A stretch of 64,000 nt of DNA from Echinicola soli (lineage in GTDB: Bacteria > Bacteroidota > Bacteroidia > Cytophagales > Cyclobacteriaceae): positions 2,207,001 to 2,271,000 of the forward strand of contig NZ_CP041253.1 in the NCBI RefSeq assembly GCF_006575665.1, written 5' to 3'. The notes beneath the pieces were generated by a model, which saw nothing but the letters and a program-made list of their open reading frames with translations, ran no database searches and was not told where the DNA came from. Both the position numbers and the translations under genes were made by a program. Shown here one piece after another: positions 10,687-18,064 of the stretch. The stretch's first letter is position 1. Each line of letters begins with the position of its first letter.

Positions 10687-11595
10687 ATGAACAAAAGAAG
10701 GAAGTTTTTAAAGCTGGGAGCAGCTTTTACTGCGGGATCATTTTTGCCATTGCAGTTTTGTTCTTCTCCCAAAAGTGGAAGTGAAACTACCGTTGTAGAG
10801 GAAGCGGTAAAAGAATCCGTTAAGGAAAAGTTGGAAAGCTTCGGTATCCAATTGTACTCCGTAAAAGGAGATATGGCAGAGAACGCCCAAGAAGCCATTA
10901 AGAAAATAGCAGGATATGGCTATAATCAGATCGAAGGGTTTGATGGCGGTAAAGGGATCTTTTGGGGAATGAAAAATACGGAGTTCAAGTCGTTTACGGC
11001 GGACTTGGGATTGGATTTTGTGGCTTCCCATGCCAATGTTTTTGAGAACACAGAAAAGCTGGCTGCCGAAGCTGGCGAGATTGGTATGAAATACCTTATT
11101 GCTCCATATGTAGGCGCTCAAAAATCCATGGAGGAGTGGAAAAAGATGGCAGATAGCTTTAATAAAGTAGGAGAAATATGTAAGTCAAATGGGCTGCGGT
11201 TTGCTTACCATAATCATGGTTATACGTTTGAAGCGTTGGAAGGCCAAATGCCACAAGACTTTTTGCTGGAAAATACAGACCCTGAATTGGTAGATTTTGA
11301 GCTTGATATCTATTGGGCCGTGGCAGCAGGGGCGGATCCACAGGCGTATTTCGAGAAATATAAAAACCGTTTTAGGCTCTGCCATGTGAAAGATCGTGAA
11401 AAAGGAGCACCAGCTGGAGAACATAATGCTTCCACGGTGCTTGGTACGGGTACTATTGATTATGGCAAAGTCCTGAGAACAGCAAAGGATAATGGTATGG
11501 AGTATTTTATTGTCGAGCAGGAGAAATTCTCTGGAGTCACACCAATGGAGGCTGCTGAAAAAAATGCCACATACCTGAAAGGACTGGAAATTTGA
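10687..11595 (+). CDS. Exported sugar isomerase/epimerase-like TIM-barrel protein
   Basis: 302 residues. The N-terminus has a twin-arginine signal (KRRKFLKLG) ending in a possible lipobox (LQFC, Cys25), then an acidic linker and a xylose isomerase-like barrel. Candidate metal ligands are YHNHGYTFE, FELDIYW, LCHVKDRE and IVEQE. This exported TIM-barrel type is frequent in Bacteroidota loci with DUF1080 and Gfo/Idh proteins. A role in cleavage or epimerisation of 3-keto-sugars in the periplasm is inferred. Although it is in the same direction as the GMC operon, a strong hairpin precedes it, so it may have its own promoter in the 25-bp gap or depend on read-through. Confidence 0.83.
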   Translation: MNKRRKFLKLGAAFTAGSFLPLQFCSSPKSGSETTVVEEAVKESVKEKLESFGIQLYSVKGDMAENAQEAIKKIAGYGYNQIEGFDGGKGIFWGMKNTEFKSFTADLGLDFVASHANVFENTEKLAAEAGEIGMKYLIAPYVGAQKSMEEWKKMADSFNKVGEICKSNGLRFAYHNHGYTFEALEGQMPQDFLLENTDPELVDFELDIYWAVAAGADPQAYFEKYKNRFRLCHVKDREKGAPAGEHNASTVLGTGTIDYGKVLRTAKDNGMEYFIVEQEKFSGVTPMEAAEKNATYLKGLEI

Positions 11596-11616
11596 CCATC
11601 CGGCCAGTTGAAGAAT

Positions 11617-11649
11617 TGAAAAGGCAGCTCATAAGGGTTGCCTTTTTTT
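11617..11649 (+). terminator. Intrinsic terminator closing the rightward catabolic arm
   Basis: AAAAGGCA (11619-11626) pairs with TGCCTTTT (11639-11646) over a 12-base loop and ends in a T7 run. Confidence 0.75.
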
Positions 11650-11654
11650 GTGTG

Positions 11655-12090
11655 CTATACGAGTAAGTTGATAAAGGATGGCGCCCTGCTGAGACTGCTG
11701 GAATTGAATAGATATTACGATGATGGTATAAACTGCCGCTACGGACGGTTTAAGGCTAAAGGCCTTCGAAAATCCCCTTTATAAAGAAAAACGTTATGCT
11801 TGTGGTGAGGTGGGGCTGCCGGAAATCAACAAAACGATTTGCGGGCCCTTGTACAGAGGGGTTGAGGTCTATTTGGGAAATTGCCTGCGCTAACGCAAGT
11901 AGAGGCTCCTGAGGCTTCGTAAGAGGTCGATGCTTACCTGTTAGCATATGAGCTCGGTCTCAAACTTGGAGAATAGTATCAATTGCTGCCCAAGGAGCAT
12001 GTGCCTGATAGAATAGCATTTTTAACTGTTCCTTTGCAGCCGGAGTTCCTATTGGCAAAGAGATTAAAAAGACCAAAGAAGGAACCTTAA
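11655..12090 (+). pseudogene. Decayed coding remnant of unknown origin
   Basis: No intact gene lies in 11596-12135, but plus-strand translation gives consecutive protein-like blocks in shifting frames. One reads LLRLLELNRYYDDGINCRYG near 11690-11750, another INKTICGPLYRGVEVYLG near 11825-11880, and a third VDAYLLAYELGLKLGE near 11918-11966 followed by LLPKEHVPDRIAFLTVPLQ after an in-frame stop. The blocks are interrupted by at least one frameshift and two or more stops. I do not recognise the family. The simplest reading is an old gene that has been truncated and is decaying; chance open stretches cannot be excluded. Confidence 0.35.
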
Positions 12091-12135
12091 TGATTGGACA
12101 TTTTAAGGCTTTTGATCCATTGGCTTTTTAGTTTT

Positions 12136-12861
12136 TTAGAGCTTTGATACGGCATTCTTTTTTACATAGGCATCTTGCCCTTCCCATTCAATTCGATACC
12201 ACATGTCTTCCGAAGACTTGATAATTACCCTGTGTCCAGGATTGACCTTGTCGATGAATTTCCCCGCGGCGGTAGGCTGTCCCATGATGATGGTTGGGCT
12301 TTCTTTGATGATCCCTGACTGGGGAGCTATAAGGAGGTTGTTGCTCAGGAATGCAAGGATGATGATGATGGCGGAGGGAATCATGTATTTTGGCTGTCGG
12401 GTCTTGTGTTTTACAAAGACAAGGATCAATGAAATGACCAATAACAAAGCAAAAGTTCCCGTGATGGGCTGTTGGTAATCGGTGAGAAACTTGAAGAATT
12501 GCGCTCTGTCAGAAATGGTGTATCCCTTCAGGTCGGGTTGATCGGTGAGCGACTTGATTTTACTGATTACTTTTTGGGAAGGATTGTGGTCATAGTATTT
12601 TGAGAGATACAGTGAGGCGTCTTCGTAGTTTCCCATGCCTTCGGTGATGTAAGCCATTTTAAGAAGCATGGCTGGAGAGTATGCTTCTTCATTTTGAAGG
12701 AGGTCAGTATAGTGACTGTAGGCCTCTTGATAGCTTTTGGCATTAAACAAAGAATCTGCTAAAATAAGCTTGTCGTTATTTGCCTGACAATTAATACTTT
12801 GCAGGATAACGAATAAAAAGACTGAAAATTTTATAATAAAGTTTCGTTTGATGTTTGGCAT
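12136..12861 (-). CDS. TPR and SH3-like domain membrane protein
   Basis: 241 residues. After an N-terminal hydrophobic export/anchor segment (about residues 8-26) there is a short TPR-like helical region (SLFNAKSYQEAYSHYTDLL and GNYEDASLYLSKYY). Two transmembrane helices follow (about 135-155 and 162-178), then a bacterial SH3-type domain with PTAAGKFIDKVNPGHRV and MWYRIEWEGQDAYV. The layout resembles BatE-like proteins of Bacteroidota, but the usual Bat operon neighbours are absent, so no function is assigned. It stands alone upstream of a tRNA cluster. Confidence 0.75.
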   Translation of the reverse strand: MPNIKRNFIIKFSVFLFVILQSINCQANNDKLILADSLFNAKSYQEAYSHYTDLLQNEEAYSPAMLLKMAYITEGMGNYEDASLYLSKYYDHNPSQKVISKIKSLTDQPDLKGYTISDRAQFFKFLTDYQQPITGTFALLLVISLILVFVKHKTRQPKYMIPSAIIIILAFLSNNLLIAPQSGIIKESPTIIMGQPTAAGKFIDKVNPGHRVIIKSSEDMWYRIEWEGQDAYVKKNAVSKL

Positions 12862-13044
12862 TTTTAAAATAGTCTCTTAAATTTGCAGTCCAATTACGAC
12901 AAAGATATAACAAAAAGCAAGTCGAAATTGACAAAAAAGCAAAAACCAAAAGAGGTTTTTAAGATTTGAAAAAAGCATAATCCCTTATATAGAACGCATC
13001 GAGATAGCAGTGCATTACACACTATTTAAGGGAAAAGAAAATAT

Positions 13045-13117
13045 GATTCCGTAGCTCAGCTGGTAGAGCAATACACTTTTAATGTATGGGTCCTGGGTTC
13101 GAGCCCCAGCGGGATCA
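13045..13117 (+). tRNA. tRNA-Lys (TTT), copy 1
   Basis: Cloverleaf built by hand: acceptor GATTCCG/CGGGATC, D stem GCTC/GAGC, anticodon stem ATACA/TGTAT with loop CTTTTAA (anticodon TTT), T arm CTGGG-TTCGAGC-CCCAG, discriminator A. CCA is not encoded. Identical to the copy at 13513. Confidence 0.97.
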
Positions 13118-13252
13118 CATTGCTTGTCCGACTAGGAGAGCAGTTTTATGCTGTTGCGATACGACTCGTCAACTCCCGATTTAGGATCGGGAAGTTTGGA
13201 TGTTCGAATTCGCAAAAGAGAGTTGTTCCAAATGAGGAATAGGGAAAAGTCA

Positions 13253-13327
13253 CGGGGTGTAGCGTAGCCCGGTCATCGCGCCTGCTTTGGGAGCAGGAGG
13301 TCGCAGGTTCGAATCCTGCCACCCCGA
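13253..13327 (+). tRNA. tRNA-Pro (TGG)
   Basis: Acceptor CGGGGTG/CACCCCG, anticodon stem CCTGC/GCAGG with loop TTTGGGA (anticodon TGG), T arm GCAGG-TTCGAAT-CCTGC, discriminator A. CCA is not encoded. Confidence 0.97.
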
Positions 13328-13355
13328 CTATCACTACTTTGAAATATAAGTATAA

Positions 13356-13429
13356 GGTCCTGTAGCTCAACTGGATAGAGCAACTGCCTTCTAAGCAGTA
13401 GGTTAAAGGTTCGAGTCCTTTCAGGATCA
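13356..13429 (+). tRNA. tRNA-Arg (TCT)
   Basis: Acceptor GGTCCTG/CAGGATC, anticodon stem ACTGC/GCAGT with loop CTTCTAA (anticodon TCT), T loop TTCGAGT, discriminator A. CCA is not encoded. Confidence 0.97.
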
Positions 13430-13512
13430 CAAGAAGCGGAAAGCAATTTCCGCTTATTTATTGAATGATTATGCTGTTCTTAAAAGAAGAACTAAAGGTA
13501 AATAAAATAAAT

Positions 13513-13585
13513 GATTCCGTAGCTCAGCTGGTAGAGCAATACACTTTTAATGTATGGGTCCTGGGTTCGAGCCCCAGCGGGATCA
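13513..13585 (+). tRNA. tRNA-Lys (TTT), copy 2
   Basis: Base-for-base identical over 73 nt to the copy at 13045-13117, with the same anticodon TTT. Last tRNA of the cluster; a terminator follows 6 bases later. Confidence 0.97.
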
Positions 13586-13590
13586 CTTAA

Positions 13591-13616
13591 AGCCTGACTT
13601 TCGAGTCGGGCTTTTT
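13591..13616 (+). terminator. Terminator of the tRNA cluster
   Basis: AGCCTGACT, a TTCG tetraloop and AGTCGGGCT (9 bp with one G-T pair) are followed by T5. Confidence 0.88.
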
Positions 13617-14151
13617 GCGTTTATATGGGCTTGTGAAAACGTAGAGGCTGTGCGTGGCGCATGCGGAATAGTGGATCAAACGAAAAAGTTGGGGGGATTA
13701 GGGTTGGTTTCGATAGCACGCAGATGATGCAGGTTAATAAGATTTACGCTGATTTTTTTTGCTGGAGCACACATTCTTATTGGTAAAATAAAGAAATGCT
13801 TACCAAAACCACCTAAAAATCCCTCGTATTTCAGAAAGATTGCTTGATCCGAATCAAAGTGGTACAGAAAAGCTGGGGCTAAGTGTAGGCGTTTTTTTAA
13901 AACGAAGCACTGATCATGCTGATTTTCGCAGATTAGTATTACTGCTATCAAGGCTCGAAGGAATTTATTTCTTAAGATAAAGATATCAGTGTTTCATCAC
14001 CGCAGAATTGAGTACTGTAGCGACCTGCGGATTGCATAGCTCCTGGTAGAAATATTTTTTAGCCTATCTACGCCACGGTGTACGAGTGTTGATACCTGCA
14101 ATTGTTTCATAATCAGCCGTAAATATCCAATTCACGTAGGTAGGGTATAAT
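13617..14151. other. Non-coding stretch with degenerate intergenic repeat
   Basis: 535 bp without a credible gene. The part at 13712-13760 (CACGCAGATGATGCAGGTTA, then a TTTACGCTGAT block) and 13915-13950 resemble the degenerate 'dispersed' intergenic repeats common in Bacteroidota. A 91-codon open frame on the minus strand here consists mostly of translated repeat and is not called. Confidence 0.5.
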
Positions 14152-14183
14152 AAAAACCCCTCACTCCATAGAAGAATGAGGGG
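14152..14183 (-). terminator. Terminator of the beta-glucan operon
   Basis: Read on the minus strand: CCCCTCA (14183-14177), a 13-base loop, TGAGGGG (14163-14157) and then T5. It lies 30 bp past the GH16 stop codon. Confidence 0.8.
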
Positions 14184-14213
14184 CTGAAAGAGGGGGGAGA
14201 AAATAATGTCCGG

Positions 14214-15086
14214 TTATTTTTCAATCATCCTGTACACCCTTACGTAATCAATACTGAAAGAGGCAGGAAAGGCTTCTTGATCCACTCCCTCTGCACCTCC
14301 CCAGTCACCTCCTACGGCAAGGTTAAGAAGTACATGAAAGGGCTTGTCAAAGGGCCAGGAAGCGTACCCTTTTCCGTCATTGGTGAAAGTGAAGAGCAAT
14401 GCATCGTCGATGTACCCTCTGATGGCGTATGGCGTCCAGTCTACCCGGTAGGTATGGTAAGCTTTACTGACATGTTCTACCTTGCGGTTTTTGCCTACTT
14501 GGGTGCCCATTTTATGGTTAAAGGCCTCCGTATGTACGGTGATGTGGACAGTGCCTTGGTCATACCCTACGTGCTCCATGATGTCGATTTCTCCAGATGC
14601 TGGCCATCCACCATATTCCCAATCGGTGGGGAGCATCCAGATTGCTGGCCAGGTGCCTTTTCCTTTTGGCAGACGGGCTTTAACTTCGATTCGACCATAA
14701 AGAAAATCACCCTTGCCTTTACTGACCAATCTAGCAGAGGTAAAATCGTTGGCTTCTTTGGCTTCGTTTTTTGCCGTAATGGTCAATACGCCATTTCCGA
14801 CCTTGGCATTTTCTAAGTCTTCGGTATAGAATTGGAGTTCGTTGTTGCCCCAGCCGTGTCCACCGGTGTCATAGCCCCACTTTTCAGGATCAGGATACCC
14901 GTCATAGTCAAATTCATCCTGCCAAATCGGTGTGTTTTCAAATTCCCACCCGAGGTCTGTTGGTGGTGATGGTGCAGGGATGTTGGGGGCAGGGCCTTCT
15001 GACTGGCCAGAACAGGCAGTAGGGAAGAATCCCATCACCAAGAGAGCCAATGGGGGGTGAAATAGGTCTGATAGTATTTTTTTCAT
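14214..15086 (-). CDS. GH16 beta-glucanase (laminarinase-like) lipoprotein
   Basis: 290 residues with a lipoprotein signal (FPTAC, Cys25) and a Pro-rich linker to about residue 45, then one GH16 domain. The catalytic motif EIDIME is at 166-171 (nucleophile Glu166, acid/base Glu171). The EIDIMEH form with surrounding WPAIWMLP and WPASGEIDI is that of laminarinase/lichenase-type endo-beta-1,3(4)-glucanases. It is the last gene of a SusC-SusD-GH5-GH16 operon and 13 bp after the GH5 stop, so surface or periplasmic cleavage of a beta-glucan is likely. Confidence 0.93.
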   Translation of the reverse strand: MKKILSDLFHPPLALLVMGFFPTACSGQSEGPAPNIPAPSPPTDLGWEFENTPIWQDEFDYDGYPDPEKWGYDTGGHGWGNNELQFYTEDLENAKVGNGVLTITAKNEAKEANDFTSARLVSKGKGDFLYGRIEVKARLPKGKGTWPAIWMLPTDWEYGGWPASGEIDIMEHVGYDQGTVHITVHTEAFNHKMGTQVGKNRKVEHVSKAYHTYRVDWTPYAIRGYIDDALLFTFTNDGKGYASWPFDKPFHVLLNLAVGGDWGGAEGVDQEAFPASFSIDYVRVYRMIEK

Positions 15087-15099
15087 AAATCAATAGCTT

Positions 15100-16452
15100 T
15101 TAAGGTGTCGGGGCGACAGTTTGAATGGTTTTGGTATTCGGGATTGTATTGCTGAACTGGATGTTTTTTAGGACTTTCTGCATTACTGATATGCCTTCTG
15201 TCAGATAAGGTGGCTGGATCCTTCTCAGCGCAGCATTTTCGTTTTTGTCAAATCGCTTATACGTCCAGTGGCACCAACCGATATTCGCCTCTTCCATTTT
15301 TTCGATATTTTGCTTCAGCCAGGCGTTGTTGTTTTCTCCAGTTTCGCCTACCCATACAGGTACTTGATGTCGGTCTCTGAAAGCGGTTAAGTTGACGATC
15401 CTGTTAATTTGATTTGGATTAGGGTCCAGTATGGTATCTTCCTCGGCTGGTATCCAGTAGCGATGGGCATTGTAGATCAGGTTTTCTGGATGGGCAAAAG
15501 TGGATGGTTCCATAAGGTCATAATTGTTCCCCCAACCATTGCCTTCCACCATGATCAAATGGCTGTCTTCCATTTCCCTGATCGTCGTGATAAGACGGTC
15601 AAATAAGGCATGGATGGGGCCGTTTGAAGGGACGTTATTAGGCTCGTTGATCAGGTCGTACCATGCAATTCTATTGTCATCAATGTATTTTCCGGAAAGC
15701 ATTTTCCAAAGTTCCACTGTAACCTCTTGATAGATGTGTCGTCCTTGTTCATCTTTTCTGTTCCAAAGGTCATTTTTGACCAAAATGTCGGCGATATTGG
15801 CGTCAGTACCTTGGCCTCCTGGGGCGGCATGTAGGTCTAAAATTACATACATGCCATTGGCTTCACACCAGCCCAAAAGCTTGTCCAGGATTTGAATGCC
15901 TTCAAGTTCGCCAGGATGGGCAAACAAGCTGCCTTCATCCAGCCATTTGGAAAGTCCATTGATATAATTGTTTAGTTGGGTGGTGTCTATGATCGCCTTA
16001 TTCCTCATTGATCGTTGAGTGGAGGTGAGAAACAGCTCATAGTGCATGGGGATTCTAATCGCGTTGAACCCAAGTGAGGCAATATTATCAATGTCTTTCT
16101 TGGTGATGAATTTATCCCGCCATTCTTGGTAAAAGGCTTCCACTTCTTCCATGGATAGTCCTTGGTCGTAAAGGGCCTTTTTCATCTGCCATTGCGTGCC
16201 GATTTTGCTTCCTTTTGGATTGAGCATATAGCCTTCCTGAAGCAGCCAGCCTCCTAAGCCGATAGCTCTCAATATCACTTCCTCTCCCTGCTCGTTGACG
16301 ACTTTCGTTTTGTCCGCAGAAAGTTTGCTCATTGAGCTGTCCGGCAAGTGGGACGTGGTATTGTGGCTATTGTTCCCGGAAGTGCATCCGGGAAACAATA
16401 AAATACCACAAATACTCAACAATAGAAATAATAGGTTGGATAGTTTGGTCAT
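15100..16452 (-). CDS. GH5 beta-glucanase/glucosidase lipoprotein
   Basis: 450 residues from ATG 16452. An open frame continues upstream to 16665 but would overlap the SusD gene, and Met at 16452 begins a proper lipoprotein signal (LFPGC, Cys23). Clan A hallmarks are clear: Arg133 region (FNAIRIPMHYE), acid/base Glu270 (DLINEPNN) and nucleophile Glu370 (VPVWVGETGENN). The domain begins near residue 43 with KLSADKTKVVNEQGEEVILR. The subfamily and linkage cannot be fixed by eye; pairing with GH16 and a SusCD transporter suggests beta-1,3 or mixed beta-glucan oligosaccharides. The leader has AAAAACCTATTATAATG. Confidence 0.92.
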   Translation of the reverse strand: MTKLSNLLFLLLSICGILLFPGCTSGNNSHNTTSHLPDSSMSKLSADKTKVVNEQGEEVILRAIGLGGWLLQEGYMLNPKGSKIGTQWQMKKALYDQGLSMEEVEAFYQEWRDKFITKKDIDNIASLGFNAIRIPMHYELFLTSTQRSMRNKAIIDTTQLNNYINGLSKWLDEGSLFAHPGELEGIQILDKLLGWCEANGMYVILDLHAAPGGQGTDANIADILVKNDLWNRKDEQGRHIYQEVTVELWKMLSGKYIDDNRIAWYDLINEPNNVPSNGPIHALFDRLITTIREMEDSHLIMVEGNGWGNNYDLMEPSTFAHPENLIYNAHRYWIPAEEDTILDPNPNQINRIVNLTAFRDRHQVPVWVGETGENNNAWLKQNIEKMEEANIGWCHWTYKRFDKNENAALRRIQPPYLTEGISVMQKVLKNIQFSNTIPNTKTIQTVAPTP

Positions 16453-16519
16453 TATAATAGGTTTTTGGGAAAGCCCCCATGCCTGGAATAGCAGGTCAAG
16501 AGGGCCGTTGGGCATAGGG

Positions 16520-18043
16520 TTATTTTGTGCCTCCGTATTCTTGGTTTTGCTCGATAAGTGTATTGTCAAGTTCGAGTAATGGGATGGGGAGGATCTCATG
16601 TTTTCCAGCCATAAAACCACGGTCGGACAGGACGTCTGCTGCCAATCCATTTCGGATGAGGTCAAACCATCTGTGCCCTTCTCCTGCGAGTTCGATTCTT
16701 CGTTCGTTCAGGATATTTTCCAGGGTGGCAGGTATAGGGGAAAGCCCTACTCTCGCACGAATAGCATCCACCAGTTGCTGGGCACGTCCAGCATCTCCGC
16801 CTCCTCTTACGAGGGCTTCGGCTTCTAGCAGGTAGGTGTCTGCTAACCTGATTTCATACATGTTTTGGCGGAAATTAAGTTCCATGACTCCACCACCAGT
16901 GGAGCGATCCGCTTCTCTTCCTGCGAATTTTTTCAGGAAATATCCCGTATTCATATAGCCTTTTTCATAGGTTACCGCCCCGGCTTTTTCGAGGCTGTCC
17001 AGATTGGCTACTGTGGCATAGGATCGAGGATCACCTTGGATGGTGCTGAAGAAGTTTTCCGTAAAGGGCAAGAAGCTCCAGCCGGAAACAAAGTCAGGAG
17101 CATCCGGGCTGATGGCGTTGTATCCCCTTGGGCCGACCATGATGTTGAGTACGTTGCCTTCTGTGCAGCTTACGCATCCCCATTCGCCATTGGATTGGCT
17201 GGTGAAGTTGATTTCAAATATGGATTCGCTGTTGAACTTATTGTCAACCACCCACAAGTCGGCAAATTTGTCCAGCAGCTTATATCCATATTGACTGGTC
17301 TCTCCCGGAATGCCGTTGACAGCTGCAAATTCCTGTGCAGCCAAATCAAACTTTTCCTGACGGAGATATACTTTTCCAAGCAGTGCCCTGGCCATGCCGA
17401 TCGTGGCTCTTCCTGCTTCGGTGGCCATGTCCACTGTGGTTGGTAGCGTTTGAATGGCGGCTTTAAGGTCGCTTTCTATTAGCTGGTACACCGCTGAAGG
17501 GTCAGCTTGTGGTACATCATACATCTCACTGGTAGGGACAGGTGATGTCAGCAACGGAATGTTTTCAAATAGCCTCACCAGATCAAAGTAGAAATAGGCC
17601 CTTAGAAATTGTGTTTCGGCAGCATACCTTGCCTTTAGGCTTTCGTCCATAGGAATTTCAGGGAGCTTCTGCAGCAATACATTGGCCCTGAATACACCAG
17701 AGAAACCTTTACGCCATAATTCACTCTGGGGGCCAGTAGCGGGGTCAAGGGTGTAGTTTGACCAAACCTGCAAGGCGGTAATGTCCGTGGGGCCTCCTCC
17801 GCCAGCATAGTGGTCATCGGAAGCAGCGTTTAAAGTATTTTGCTTAGTGACAAAGCCATTGCCTGTCCATCCCACTACATCGTAAACAGCTACCAGTCCA
17901 TTATAAGCTTCTTGTTGGTTTTGGTAGTAGTTGGCTTCGAGATTGGTGCCTTTTGGCTGGATTTCCAGAAAGGAATCAGCGCAGGCCCCTAAGGTAAGTA
18001 GGGCGACCGCTGAGGCGATAATATTGGTTTTATATAATTTCAT
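16520..18043 (-). CDS. SusD/RagB family nutrient-binding outer membrane lipoprotein
   Basis: 507 residues with a lipoprotein signal ending in LTLGAC (Cys about 21). SusD features include QPKGTNLEANYYQNQQEAYNG split across the N-terminus, the tetratricopeptide-like helical core, AETQFLRAYFYFDLVRLF near residue 145, and a C-terminal ERRIELAGEGHRWFDLIR. It sits on the cell surface as lid and binding protein of the SusC transporter encoded 21 bp upstream. The substrate is inferred from the GH5 and GH16 downstream. Confidence 0.96.
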   Translation of the reverse strand: MKLYKTNIIASAVALLTLGACADSFLEIQPKGTNLEANYYQNQQEAYNGLVAVYDVVGWTGNGFVTKQNTLNAASDDHYAGGGGPTDITALQVWSNYTLDPATGPQSELWRKGFSGVFRANVLLQKLPEIPMDESLKARYAAETQFLRAYFYFDLVRLFENIPLLTSPVPTSEMYDVPQADPSAVYQLIESDLKAAIQTLPTTVDMATEAGRATIGMARALLGKVYLRQEKFDLAAQEFAAVNGIPGETSQYGYKLLDKFADLWVVDNKFNSESIFEINFTSQSNGEWGCVSCTEGNVLNIMVGPRGYNAISPDAPDFVSGWSFLPFTENFFSTIQGDPRSYATVANLDSLEKAGAVTYEKGYMNTGYFLKKFAGREADRSTGGGVMELNFRQNMYEIRLADTYLLEAEALVRGGGDAGRAQQLVDAIRARVGLSPIPATLENILNERRIELAGEGHRWFDLIRNGLAADVLSDRGFMAGKHEILPIPLLELDNTLIEQNQEYGGTK

Positions 18044-18064
18044 GATTGATCGTATTTTGGGTTT

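Noticed and set aside
13146..13430. 94-codon minus-strand frame with GVAGFEPATSCSQSRRDD
   Set aside because: It is the antisense of the tRNA-Pro and tRNA-Arg genes; this is a known false protein caused by tRNA sequences.
13676..13951. 91-codon minus-strand frame
   Set aside because: Mostly translated dispersed repeat (the HLRAIETNPNPP type); no protein-like conservation expected.
16453..16665. Upstream extension of the GH5 frame
   Set aside because: Would overlap the SusD gene by 146 bp and put 71 unlikely residues before a good lipoprotein signal.
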